Numbered from the stretch's first letter, positions 52,652 to 61,897 are shown. The stretch is DNA of 64,000 nucleotides from Thermoplasmata archaeon (GCA_015063235.1 SUSW01000018.1:31231-95230); one strand, 5' to 3'. The notes: a model not told the origin generated them from the letters alone. Program-made: numbers and translations.

Positions 52652-54086
52652 TCCGGTCCTCCTCTCCAACACCAAAGAGGTGCAGGAAAGATTCTCAGAG
52701 ATGATCAGGGAGACCCTGACATCCATCTTTAATTCGTTCTCGGACGACAGCGCATTCTCCGGGATCGACCCGTACGAACTGAGGGCAAAGATAGGCAATC
52801 TCGGATTCCTCCCCGAAGAAGGGAAGGGTTTCGAGAAGGTCCTCGAAGAGACAGAGAAGGAGATTATGCCGCACCTGCTGCGCACATGGTCCACCAAATA
52901 CATGCCCCATCTTCACTCCCCAGTGCTTACGGAGACTATCTGCTCAGAGCTTATCATAGCATGCTTCAACGACAGTCTCGACAGCTGGGACCAGGGTCCC
53001 GCGGCCACCGAGATGGAGGAGAGCATGATCCACGGCCTCCTCGGCCTGTTCGGATTCTCTGCCGACAAGGGCGACGGGTGCTTCACATCCGGAGGCTCGC
53101 AATCCAACATCTCGGCCATCATTGCCGCTCGCGACTGGTATTGCGCAAGGAAATTCGGTTGGGACGTCAAGCTCAACGGTCTTCCCCCCGAATACAGCAA
53201 GCTCCGCGTCTACACATCGGAGATATCGCATTTCTCCATGGACAAGGCCAGCCATATCCTCGGTATGGGATACAACGCGGTCAGGAAGATACCTGTCGAC
53301 TCGACATGCAGGATCGACCTTGGAGCGTTCGAGAAGATGCTGGAGGAGGACGTCGCCGCAGGACTGTACCCATACTGTGCGGTGGCGACTTTCGGCAGCA
53401 CGGATTTCGGTTCCATAGACGATGCCGCAGGCATGAGGAAACTGTGCGACCGCTACGGTATGCACCTCCATGCGGATGCCGCGTACGGCTCAGGGCTCAT
53501 AATGAGCCAAAAATACAAGGAAAGGATCGGGGCCATCTCGATGTGCGATTCCATCACCGTGGATTTCCACAAGATGTTCCTGATGCCCATCTCTTGCTCG
53601 GCAATCCTCGTGAAGGACAGGGAACTGCTGAGGTGCTTCGAGCTCCACGCAGACTATCTGAATCGCGAGGAGGATGAGGAGGACGGATACATCAACCTCG
53701 TGGGCAAATCCATGCAGACCACTCGCCGCTTCGACGCCCTGAAGGTGTTCATGGCGTTCCAGACGAGAGGTGCCAACGGGTATGCGGAAATCATAGACAA
53801 ATCGGTCGGCAATGCGAAGTACATGTTCGATAAGATATCCCGCAACCCTGCGTTCATCGCGCCTGTCGAGCCGAAGCTGTCTTCAGTCGTGTTCGCTCTG
53901 GATGCCGTCGATGAGGTCAATAAGAAGGTCAGGAGACAGCTCCTAAGCGAAGGGACTGTGATCGGCCAGACCGTCAAGGACGGCCGCGTGATGCTGAAGT
54001 TCACACTCCTGAACCCCAACCTTGAACCAGCCCAGATCGATGAGATAGTCGATAGGATCGAAGCGCTGGGAAAACAGCTCTCCTGA
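52632..54086 (+). CDS. ddc: L-2,4-diaminobutyrate decarboxylase (PLP, group II)
   Basis: A 484-residue group II PLP decarboxylase. The Lys is in TVDFHKMFLMP near 313, HADAAYGSG near 278 is the cofactor Asp motif, and TSGGSQSN near 155 is the phosphate loop. Paired with the aminotransferase it should convert diaminobutyrate to 1,3-diaminopropane, as in the bacterial dat-ddc route. A glutamate or aspartate decarboxylase role is less likely given the neighbour. The last 40 codons recur as a remnant near 61.7 kb. Confidence 0.83.
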   Translation: MRMSGNDPVLLSNTKEVQERFSEMIRETLTSIFNSFSDDSAFSGIDPYELRAKIGNLGFLPEEGKGFEKVLEETEKEIMPHLLRTWSTKYMPHLHSPVLTETICSELIIACFNDSLDSWDQGPAATEMEESMIHGLLGLFGFSADKGDGCFTSGGSQSNISAIIAARDWYCARKFGWDVKLNGLPPEYSKLRVYTSEISHFSMDKASHILGMGYNAVRKIPVDSTCRIDLGAFEKMLEEDVAAGLYPYCAVATFGSTDFGSIDDAAGMRKLCDRYGMHLHADAAYGSGLIMSQKYKERIGAISMCDSITVDFHKMFLMPISCSAILVKDRELLRCFELHADYLNREEDEEDGYINLVGKSMQTTRRFDALKVFMAFQTRGANGYAEIIDKSVGNAKYMFDKISRNPAFIAPVEPKLSSVVFALDAVDEVNKKVRRQLLSEGTVIGQTVKDGRVMLKFTLLNPNLEPAQIDEIVDRIEALGKQLS

Positions 54087-54100
54087 GGGGCCCCATCATC

Positions 54101-54184
54101 TTGGGTGTACTGCTCATAATCTCTCTGATCCTGATGGCGGACTACTACAGAAAGCATATGATGACCAGAGTCCAGAGAGCTTAA
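54101..54184 (+). CDS. Tiny membrane-type protein, possible
   Basis: A 27-codon frame, TTG start, giving LGVLLIISLILMADYYRKH followed by a basic tail: one hydrophobic helix plus positive C-terminus. It begins 15 bp after ddc. Only position and shape support it. Confidence 0.3.
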   Translation: MGVLLIISLILMADYYRKHMMTRVQRA

Positions 54185-54321
54185 ACGGCTTAGAAAGCGA
54201 GAAGCACATCGGCAAAGTCGCCAGAACTGTCCCCGTAATATGTATCGAACAGAGTATCCTTTGCCTGTAAGAATCAGGACCGCACGAGGCGACCTTTTAG
54301 AAGTCTAAGGGTTCAGAATAT

Positions 54322-54542
54322 ATGTTTATTGAGGGTTTAGATGCCCTCTTAACAAATAACCATTCCGAGCAGACAATGGAGTATGAAACACCAGACGAAG
54401 GTAATCGGATGTTTCCACACACAGCAGGATGCGGTCGATTATGTCCGTATGCTGCCCGATTCTCAGCAGAGCGCTGAAGTACGGCACCGATGCCGTGAAG
54501 GCATCCAAGTTGATCTTTGATGACCATTCAGAGTTACCGTAA
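54322..54542 (+). pseudogene. Transposase C-terminal remnant with two frameshifts
   Basis: Three consecutive frames join into one protein tail. FIEGLDALLTNNHSEQTMEY resembles the N-N-x-A-E region of IS66/DDE-type transposases. Then, one frame on, comes KHQTKVIGCFHTQQDAVDYVRML, like the conserved K-V-x-G-C-F-R-T block. After a second shift comes ILSRALKYGTDAVKASKLIF, ending SELP. The catalytic core is missing. Family assignment to IS66-like is tentative. Confidence 0.5.
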
Positions 54543-54664
54543 ATTGGTCCCGAATAGTCACATATCTAAAACCATCCAACAAAAACAATGATTTGGGCCT
54601 TTTACTTTCACAGACAAAAAAATCAGAACTAATAAATATATCATGATTAAATCACCGATTGACA

Positions 54665-55165
54665 AATTGCTAACATAATCCACGAAGGTATGTGTTTCGA
54701 CCATTCCCGCAGGGATTGGAGATTTGTCTGCAGTCCAGCGTCAGCTGGGCGGCACCGCATGGTACGCACGTGCGTGCGGCAAGAGGGTTGCGCGGTCATC
54801 GCGCTGTTCTCGTGTCGAGGCGTCGCAAAGCGCCGAACTCGTACGCAAAGGTTCCTGCTATATCGGATAGCGTTCAAACGCTGTTCGCGCGGGATCCCCA
54901 GTACCCGCGGGGAGAGAGCACCAGAGTAGTACGGCAGCAATGCCGTACTGCGCAATAGAAGCACGTTCGCCCGTGCCGGGTGCGCCGACGCCTTCGCGGC
55001 GTAGGATTTCCTCGCGACATGCGACTGAGCAGGGTCAGTACGCGGTTATCCGCGACGGCAGCAATGCCGTACTGCTCAGTTCAACAAGCTGCTCACGCAG
55101 CTAGCTCAGTCGTAGGCGGCAAGAACAGCGGAGGGGCAACACCCTTCGCGTTCTTGTATTTTCAT
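54665..55165 (+). ncRNA. Candidate large structured RNA
   Basis: About 430-500 nt without a credible gene but dense in perfect stems: CCAGC/GCTGG, GCGCG/CGCGC, AGCGT/ACGCT, CGCGGG/CCCGCG, a 9-bp AGTACGGCA/TGCCGTACT closed by GCAA, GCACG/CGTGC, ACGCC/GGCGT, CGCGG/CCGCG, ACGGCA-GCAA-TGCCGT, AGCTGC/GCAGCT and CAAGAAC/GTTCTTG. A 9-bp stem ACTGAGCAG/CTGCTCAGT (55024-55032 with 55072-55080) encloses two of these hairpins, making a multibranch junction. Two loops are GNRA tetraloops. GC content is higher than its flanks. A box A (TAAATATAT at 54633-54641) could start it near 54665. It does not match the RNase P or SRP RNA features I know. The strand is inferred from the promoter. Confidence 0.5.
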
Positions 55166-55212
55166 GAAATTGTTGAAGGTAACCTTGGATTCTTTCCTTC
55201 CGATGTGCATAA

Positions 55213-57045
55213 TCAATGACGGAGTATCATGATTGAAGGACATGTGGACATACAATCGCGACATCCGTTGCATCTAGATGCATCCAGAACTATGCCTCTG
55301 TCTTGGAATGTGATCGCTGAATTACTGCATTGATGAACGCATAAGGTACACTCCAGACAGAAAGTTGCCATCATGGAAAGGTCGAATATTTCGTCTGCAG
55401 ATTTGTCCGAGCCTTCAAATTCCCCTTCGAGTTTATGTACACGGCCATCAGGAGTTACCCTGAGACCATCCGTGATCAGACTGTCGCCTTCCATGCATCC
55501 GGTTCTTCCGATGATTGGCAACAACGGGAGCAGTTTGGATGGCTCGAATCCCCTGCCTGAATATGCGACACCGTCGGTTACGGAAGTCTCATAAGTTATG
55601 ACCTTCTGCCTCTCCTCTATATCCTTCTTCAATTCAGGATCGAGCCCGGGAACGTTCCCAATGTTCTTACGGTACCTCCAGAGCATCTTGTCGTGCCATA
55701 CCTGTGGCATTCCTTTATCCTGCCCGTATCTGTCAATGCATTCCTTCCAATTCTTTGCTACAGGATCCTCCCATTCGGTCCCAAGGAGTTGGGTGACACT
55801 GACTACCGGGCACCAATAGCACCCTATACGGTCAAACCCATGTTCGTACAGCTTATTGTATGGCGCATCTTCGATAGTGAGAAGCATCCATACATGCAAT
55901 GCATTCCATTCCTGAATCGGCGAAACACATATCTGGCTTGGAGATGCGGAGTTGATCCATTCGCTCCCGTTCTGCATCCTTTTGGAGCCCTCATACCTAC
56001 GCTGACCTACGAATGTGAGGTTCTCCTCCCCCAACATCATCCCCAGGATATGGAACTGAGAAAGCTGATGGATCTTACAGCACCATCTGTAATCCACTGA
56101 GGGAGGCCCGAGCCTCTCTATGTTCCTATACAGGACATCCTCCGGGATCCCGCATGAAATCAGCTTCAGCCCATATCTCTCGGCTATGGATCTGACAAGG
56201 GGGGCCGATCCGCAATCCATGTGCGTATCGGCATAGATTATGTTTGGTTTGATGCCTGCCTTCAAGACCACCAGCAGCGCGGCCAGACTGTCCTTGCCTC
56301 CGGATAGGGACAAATTGCATGAAATACCGGCATGTTTGTCCACAACCTTCCTGACATAATCCGAAGATCTCCTGACCACGGCATCCAGTAGCGTCTTGTT
56401 CAGTCTGACGGTCTCTCTCCATGTATGATATCTGACAGGCATCTCCTGACCGCACTTCACAGGAACAGTATTCTTCACAGAGATGTTGCTGCATCTCAAT
56501 CCTTCGTGATCGGCCATAGCCTTCCCGAAACTCTTGATCCCCCCGGATGCCTTCCTGATGAATACCGTATCGCCCCTCATTATATCTGGATCGGCTTCAA
56601 CCACATCCTCTCCGAGAACACGATGCGCCCTTAATGACATGGATTGCCCATTGGGGGATACGGTCACCATGTGGGATGATACGGAACCAGCCATCAGAGA
56701 TGCGGCCCTGCTCCCTGGGGCGAAGGTCCATCTGCCGCCTGATGCAGTCAGATCCCCAAGCACGTAACCGTCACAAATGACCTTGTACGCCACATCATCT
56801 CTGAACTCTATACCGAACAAAATCAAGCGGTCATCCGGGACCATACTTCTGAAGACACCTTCCCCATATTGCCCGTCCACTGTTCTTCTAAGAAGATCCA
56901 CATCATATTGAAATGCCGGGCGTATATCGCAACAATAGTCTATCCTAGATGCGTTTCCTCCACAATTCGGACATTTCCCGGATCCGAGAACGGCAAGATT
57001 GCAATCATGGCACCAGAAAAGTACGGGCGGGCCCAACGGCATCAT
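55213..57045 (-). CDS. PAPS-reductase-family PP-loop protein with PUA-like and 4Fe-4S domains (copy A)
   Basis: About 610 residues: N-terminal zinc ribbon (CHDCNLAV..CPNCGG), a PUA-like RNA-binding region (about 90-170), a PAPS-reductase/PP-loop ATPase core with LSLSGGKDSLAAL near 255, RWCCKIHQLS and CYWCPV, and a C-terminal ferredoxin module (CLECTLCVHQC...CNGCRDCMSTCP). This architecture is typical of methanogens; its reaction is not established, with sulfur transfer to RNA or protein as a guess. Start at 57045 fits a TTTAAAATATGG box A about 27 bp upstream. Confidence 0.78.
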   Translation of the reverse strand: MMPLGPPVLFWCHDCNLAVLGSGKCPNCGGNASRIDYCCDIRPAFQYDVDLLRRTVDGQYGEGVFRSMVPDDRLILFGIEFRDDVAYKVICDGYVLGDLTASGGRWTFAPGSRAASLMAGSVSSHMVTVSPNGQSMSLRAHRVLGEDVVEADPDIMRGDTVFIRKASGGIKSFGKAMADHEGLRCSNISVKNTVPVKCGQEMPVRYHTWRETVRLNKTLLDAVVRRSSDYVRKVVDKHAGISCNLSLSGGKDSLAALLVVLKAGIKPNIIYADTHMDCGSAPLVRSIAERYGLKLISCGIPEDVLYRNIERLGPPSVDYRWCCKIHQLSQFHILGMMLGEENLTFVGQRRYEGSKRMQNGSEWINSASPSQICVSPIQEWNALHVWMLLTIEDAPYNKLYEHGFDRIGCYWCPVVSVTQLLGTEWEDPVAKNWKECIDRYGQDKGMPQVWHDKMLWRYRKNIGNVPGLDPELKKDIEERQKVITYETSVTDGVAYSGRGFEPSKLLPLLPIIGRTGCMEGDSLITDGLRVTPDGRVHKLEGEFEGSDKSADEIFDLSMMATFCLECTLCVHQCSNSAITFQDRGIVLDASRCNGCRDCMSTCPSIMILRH

Positions 57046-57223
57046 AATGACTGTACCGCGACATCCATATTTTAAAGGGATATCTGAACATGCTGCATGC
57101 GGTGCCCTAGGCACGGGTTTTGAAAGACATTACAAACAGTATTCAACATTTTCACAGCGTCAGACATCATATTTGCCGACCCGTGATGTAACATCCATAT
57201 CCTATGAAACAGTTCACGGTAAT

Positions 57224-59131
57224 ATGGCAGTAGCCCTCGGAAAGAATTGCCTCAAATGGTGCTATAACTGCAACATGCCCATCATCAATGCTAAGAAATG
57301 CCCCAAATGCGGATCCGAAGCACAAACCGTTCCGGTCTCCGCACCGTGGGACCTGAGACCGGCATTCAAAAAAGATATCGCGCTCATACGCAGACTCGCT
57401 GACGAGGAATATGGGACAGGATGCGGACGCGACCTCATTCCGGACGACCGCGTAGTCATCCTCAACGACAACTCGAGGGGATCGGACAGCGTGGAGATCG
57501 TAATCGACGGATATGTCGTAGGCATGATCAGATTCAAGTACGATATGAGATGGCATATCACCTTAGATATCGCCGGTTTCAGAAGGGTCCTCCCCCATCT
57601 TGAGAAGCACAGAGTGATCGCCAGCCACAGCGGGGTTTTCATGATGAAGAAGACCAGTAACCTTCTGGCGAAGGGGGTGATGGAATGCGATCCGGATTCC
57701 GTATCCGGTGACAGGGTCGCGGTGGTCTCGGACAAAGGCGAACTCATCAGCTGCGGTACACTGACCATGTCCCCCTCGGAGATTGCCGTGGCCGAACGCG
57801 GTATGGCGGTCAGAGTCAAAGAAACCAACAAAGGATACCGCAACAATGACGTTCCCGTCAACTGGGAACAGACCATCCGCTGGAATCGCCCCGTCATGGA
57901 CGGTCTCGTCTCCGAAGCGATCGCTTACATCAAGAAGATGATGAAAGAATACTCTCACATCCCTGCTGCGATATCATTTTCCGGCGGAAAGGACAGCCAG
58001 GCCGTTCTTATGCTCTTCAAGGATGCAAGGATGAGGGTCAAAGTAATCTTTGCAGATACGGGATTGGAATATCCCGAGACTGTTGATTTCGTGAAATCCT
58101 ATGTCGGGAACAGCGGGATGAAACTGTACGTGACCGAGGCATCCTTCGAGAACTTTCTGAACAATATGAAGACCTTCGGCCCTCCGGCTGAAGGATACAG
58201 ATGGTGCTGCAAGACCAACAAGCTCAGTGCAATAGCCGCTGCGGAATCGGAGATCTTCCCGAACGGCTCCCTTCAATTCGTCGGTCAGCGCAGATACGAA
58301 TCCAAGAACAGAATGCGCAACGGGAAGGTATTCAGGAACCAATGGGTCTCCAATCAGGTGGTCGTCGCCCCGATCCAGGAATGGAATGCATTGCATGTTT
58401 GGATGTATATCTTGATGCGCAAGGAACCTTTCAACCCGAAATATTCCGAAGGTATGCCCCGTATCGGATGCATGCTGTGCCCATTCATGTCCCTTGCTGA
58501 GATAGAGACGAACAAACACTCCAGCGAGAAATTCGACAGATGGTATCAAGCCATCGAGGACTACGGAAGATCGAGAGGTATGCCTGATGAATGGATGACC
58601 TATCACCTATGGAGGTACAGAGAGCTTCCACAGCGCGTCTATGACGAGGTCGGACCGCTATGCGGGAAGAGTTATGAGGAACTCACCAAACGCACTCTGC
58701 CTCCGGCAAGACAGCCCCTGAAGGTCAGACTGCAGGAAGGATATTCCCCGTGCGTGCTTGGATACAGTGTAGAGGCAGGACTTTCGCGCCCAGTCGATGT
58801 CAACAGACTCTACGGATTCTCCAAGATACTCGGACAGGATACCGAATTGGAGAAGGATTCATACCTTTCGATAGCGAACATCACAGTATATGCGGAAGGT
58901 GCGATAATATCTAAGGGAAGTGACCTCAAGGATGTGAAGAAAGCTATCCGCACTGTTTTCGAACTCCTGATCAAATCGGAGGAATGCTGCGGATGCAGAC
59001 AGTGCTCCTCCAGATGCACCACCGGTGCCTTGACTGTTGAGAACGACAGGGTTGAGATAGATCCGTCCAAATGCATCTCCTGCAGGAAATGCCTCTGTAC
59101 ATGCCCGTCCCTGAAATACTCGACTGATTGA
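57224..59131 (+). CDS. PAPS-reductase-family PP-loop protein with PUA-like and 4Fe-4S domains (copy B)
   Basis: About 635 residues with the same order as its divergent neighbour: zinc ribbon CYNCNMPI..CPKCGS (about 13-33), PUA-like region, PP-loop SFSGGKDSQAVL near 247, YRWCCKTNKLS and MLCPFMS, then CCGCRQCSSRC...CISCRKCLCTCP at the end. The two are clear paralogues sharing a 180-bp promoter region. Both keep all Cys and PP-loop residues, so both look active. ATG 57224 has a CCATATCC box A about 27 bp upstream; longer frames run antisense to the neighbour. Confidence 0.78.
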   Translation: MAVALGKNCLKWCYNCNMPIINAKKCPKCGSEAQTVPVSAPWDLRPAFKKDIALIRRLADEEYGTGCGRDLIPDDRVVILNDNSRGSDSVEIVIDGYVVGMIRFKYDMRWHITLDIAGFRRVLPHLEKHRVIASHSGVFMMKKTSNLLAKGVMECDPDSVSGDRVAVVSDKGELISCGTLTMSPSEIAVAERGMAVRVKETNKGYRNNDVPVNWEQTIRWNRPVMDGLVSEAIAYIKKMMKEYSHIPAAISFSGGKDSQAVLMLFKDARMRVKVIFADTGLEYPETVDFVKSYVGNSGMKLYVTEASFENFLNNMKTFGPPAEGYRWCCKTNKLSAIAAAESEIFPNGSLQFVGQRRYESKNRMRNGKVFRNQWVSNQVVVAPIQEWNALHVWMYILMRKEPFNPKYSEGMPRIGCMLCPFMSLAEIETNKHSSEKFDRWYQAIEDYGRSRGMPDEWMTYHLWRYRELPQRVYDEVGPLCGKSYEELTKRTLPPARQPLKVRLQEGYSPCVLGYSVEAGLSRPVDVNRLYGFSKILGQDTELEKDSYLSIANITVYAEGAIISKGSDLKDVKKAIRTVFELLIKSEECCGCRQCSSRCTTGALTVENDRVEIDPSKCISCRKCLCTCPSLKYSTD

Positions 59132-59151
59132 GCTTTGACCTGCATCCCATT

Positions 59152-61053
59152 TCATCTTATTCCGCGCAGCCACATGGATTGCATGGTACGGCGTCCGCAC
59201 AGATCGAAGAGACGGTCGTGATTCTCCTGATCGGGATTCAAGCACATCTCGCCCACAGCACCTACCAGTTCAGGGGAACGGTTCCTGAGGTCCAGACCCA
59301 CCGATGACACGCCATAACTTCCGATCTCTTCGATAAAGGGCAGCAGATCCACGTCGGAAGAGTTCTGGACTCTGGTAAATCCAAGTGCATCCTTGTAGAG
59401 ATGGAACGTCCTGCCCTTCTCATCTGTCAATATGCCTTCGCCTATCGAGGGCTCGCGTATGAACATCACCTCCACCCTTCCGAACGCCATGATCTCGAAT
59501 CTGCCTTCAGCACACGTCATGAACTCCTTGATCTCCTTGCCCGAGAGTTCAAGGGAGAGCGTGGTCTGATAGACGTCGGGCACAGCATACGGATTGATTA
59601 TGTTCATGACGTTGCTGACATAGATACGTGGCGCATCACGGCACGATAGATACTGCCCTAGATTGCTGATCATGACCGATGAACCGTCATATGTGTACTC
59701 GCAGACGGGATCGAAACGGGGGAGCACCCTCACGAATTCCGTATCACCGCATATCCCCTCGGCCTTGTCCGCCAATAGCGGGTTATCGAAGTATATCCTG
59801 TCGGCATACGGAAGCGAAGCCTCGAGAGACTCCAGATCCGAAATGTAGAATGAGAGCTCTGGTTTGCGCGGGATTACTTTATGCCTTTTTAGTTTAAGAT
59901 CGACCTTCTTGCGGGACGTAGTTCCGGACAGCTCGGGGGCCACGGCATATCTATCCGATATCGCCCGGACATCCTCCCTGGATGTCTTCCTGAGCTCATA
60001 TATGCCGTCCCTGAGCTTGAAATGCAGCTTGATATCCGTGTTCCCGGAAGCTGTGAATCCGCCTTTGGTTACATCCCCTTTACAGACCATTATACCATCG
60101 CCCGAAGAAATACCATCAATGGTCCCGACGATCGTGCTGTCCTTGACCTCTGCATAGCACAGATGCAGCCCCCTGCTGTTCGGGAACAGCGGCTGTATGT
60201 TCGGCTTCACACCCTCCAGATAGCCTGAGGAGGTACCTCTGTTGAACACGATTCTGAGCTGCTCTATCGTCCTATCGAGCTCCGGACCGGTATTCCCATC
60301 GCGGACCATACTGTATATCTTCGCGGTCAGATAGGCATACGCGGGCTGTTTCGCCCTGCCTTCGATCTTGAGTGACCGCACTCCGATCCTTTCCAATTCC
60401 TTCACATGACGGATGGCTTCGAGATCGTTCATACTCATCAGGAAACCGGAACTCCCGCCCATATCATATCTGGACCTGCAAGGGCCGAGGCACTGCCCCC
60501 TATTGGCGCTGAGCCCTTTGATGAATGCAGACATATAGCATCCTCCAGACATGCCGCAGCACATGCCGCCCTGTATGAAGACCTCCGTCTCTATAGGAGA
60601 TTCAGGAACTATCTGGGACAGCTCGTCCAAAGTCAGTTCCCTTGCGAGGACGGCCCTGTCGATCCCGTTATCCGCACACCATTGCAGTCCGTCCAGCGAG
60701 TGTATCTGCATCTGCGTGGAAGCATGCTTGATGATATCGAATTTGGATATGTTCTTCAGCAGCCCATGATCTTGAATCAGTATCGCATCGGCATCGATAT
60801 CATCGAGGAATCTTACGAATGAGACGACATCTCCCATCTCTTCCTGCTTGATGAGGGTGTTCACCGTCACATACACCTTGACTCCACGATCGTGCGCATA
60901 ACCGACCGCACCTTCCAATTCCTTATCGGAGAAATTCTGAGTCATCGCCCTTGCACCGAATGCTTTGCCCCCGAGATAGACGGCATCGCATCCGCCATCC
61001 ATAGGGGCGGGGAGACCATTGGGTGAACCGACAGGCGACAGAATCTCGAACAT
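59152..61053 (-). CDS. Peptidase U32 family protein (RNA-modification type)
   Basis: A 633-residue U32 family protein. The N-terminal TIM-barrel-like half begins MFEILSPVGSPNGL and contains GADAVYLGG-like CDAVYLGGKAFGARA and the Cys cluster VFIQGGMCCGMSGGCYMS...GQCLGPCR that binds a cluster in related enzymes. The C-terminal half is the usual extended collagenase-like region. Characterised relatives (RlhA, TrhP) hydroxylate RNA bases rather than cut protein. A box A (CAATAAAAG) is about 27 bp upstream of the chosen ATG. Convergent with PAPS copy B. Confidence 0.8.
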   Translation of the reverse strand: MFEILSPVGSPNGLPAPMDGGCDAVYLGGKAFGARAMTQNFSDKELEGAVGYAHDRGVKVYVTVNTLIKQEEMGDVVSFVRFLDDIDADAILIQDHGLLKNISKFDIIKHASTQMQIHSLDGLQWCADNGIDRAVLARELTLDELSQIVPESPIETEVFIQGGMCCGMSGGCYMSAFIKGLSANRGQCLGPCRSRYDMGGSSGFLMSMNDLEAIRHVKELERIGVRSLKIEGRAKQPAYAYLTAKIYSMVRDGNTGPELDRTIEQLRIVFNRGTSSGYLEGVKPNIQPLFPNSRGLHLCYAEVKDSTIVGTIDGISSGDGIMVCKGDVTKGGFTASGNTDIKLHFKLRDGIYELRKTSREDVRAISDRYAVAPELSGTTSRKKVDLKLKRHKVIPRKPELSFYISDLESLEASLPYADRIYFDNPLLADKAEGICGDTEFVRVLPRFDPVCEYTYDGSSVMISNLGQYLSCRDAPRIYVSNVMNIINPYAVPDVYQTTLSLELSGKEIKEFMTCAEGRFEIMAFGRVEVMFIREPSIGEGILTDEKGRTFHLYKDALGFTRVQNSSDVDLLPFIEEIGSYGVSSVGLDLRNRSPELVGAVGEMCLNPDQENHDRLFDLCGRRTMQSMWLRGIR

Positions 61054-61327
61054 TAATTCCCACTCATCCGCTTCTTTTATTGTCATCCTCAGCACCGAGT
61101 GCGGATAGGACATCGATACAATGCTTTCTGAATTCGGTTACAAGAACTTAAACTTGACTTGGACAGTTAACTTTGCCTCTTTAGCCGCTTTTTGATGGAT
61201 CAGCCGGTAGGGGTCTAGCCTTCGGCATGGTTCATAACGAACGAGCACAATCGCATGAATGAAACGATGTGTGGAATGACAGACTATCCGAATTATCACT
61301 TAGTATTTTTACGACAGTGCAAGGACA

Positions 61328-61680
61328 TCAGGGATCCGCCCACCTTACTATAACGGACCCTGCCAAGTTGCACCATTCGCAGTCTAATCCCTTACCGGTT
61401 ATCTTGTCCTTGACCTTCTGAACGGTTTCTTGATCCAGACCCACTTGATCTACGAGATACTTGGTGAAGACCGTTTCTGGATCGAACTTTTCGAACTCCA
61501 CGTTGGGCCAATCTACCTTCTCAAGATGGTCTATGAGTTCCGGATGTTCGAACATATAGAGATTACGGCTAATCATTATCTCCTTGACGGTGTCGTATCC
61601 TCACTGCCGACCTCTATGCCGTAGTAATTGCAAAAGGACATCATGTAATCGGCCACGATCTCATCGTATGTAGCACCGGC
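61328..61680 (-). pseudogene. Tyrosine-phosphatase (Y_phosphatase3-like) remnant with frameshift
   Basis: Reading the minus strand, GATYDEIVADYMMSFCNYYGIE in one frame matches the helix after the phosphatase P-loop. One frame over, DTVKEIMISRNLYMF and the rest to VRWADP match the C-terminal part. Restoring a single T (GAGGATACGACACC to GAGGATTACGACACC near 61596) joins them as ...GSEDYDTVKEIM.... Upstream of 61680 the homology stops where the decarboxylase remnant begins, so the catalytic Cys-loop is lost. The 82-codon frame beginning MISRNLYMF is therefore probably not an independent gene. Confidence 0.6.
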
Positions 61681-61800
61681 CAGACCGTCAAGGACGGCCG
61701 CGCGATGCTGAAATTCACTCTCCTGAACCCCAACCTTCAGCATAGCCAGATCGATGAAATCGTCGACATGATAAAGGCCATCGGCAAATCCCTCCAGTGA
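61678..61800 (+). pseudogene. ddc: 3' remnant of a diaminobutyrate-decarboxylase-like gene
   Basis: 41 codons including TGA that match the last 41 codons of ddc (GQTVKDGRAMLKFTLLNPNL against GQTVKDGRVMLKFTLLNPNL), with most changes near the end. No upstream part is present; it abuts the phosphatase remnant. Confidence 0.85.
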
Positions 61801-61827
61801 GTAACACTATCTCGATATTCGTGTTAC
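61801..61827. repeat. 27-bp palindromic repeat, copy 3
   Basis: GTAACAC / GTGTTAC with ATATTC before the right arm, as at 26.4 kb. It begins directly after the remnant's TGA. Confidence 0.85.
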
Positions 61828-61897
61828 CAGGGGTACCTATAATTATATCGGAGCAGGACATATCATCCAAGAGATACTGCCGGAATCGAACGATAAT

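Noticed and set aside
54690..54958. Two overlapping frames of 79-88 codons in the GC-rich hairpin region
   Set aside because: Composition (Arg/Cys-rich, no domain) follows from palindromic GC-rich DNA; no ribosome-binding site and no homology features.
61328..61576. An 82-codon frame beginning MISRNLYMF as an independent small gene, overlapping an upstream frame in toxin-antitoxin style (TAATG)
   Set aside because: Joining it to the upstream frame with one inserted T gives a continuous tyrosine-phosphatase C-terminus, so a frameshifted remnant explains both.
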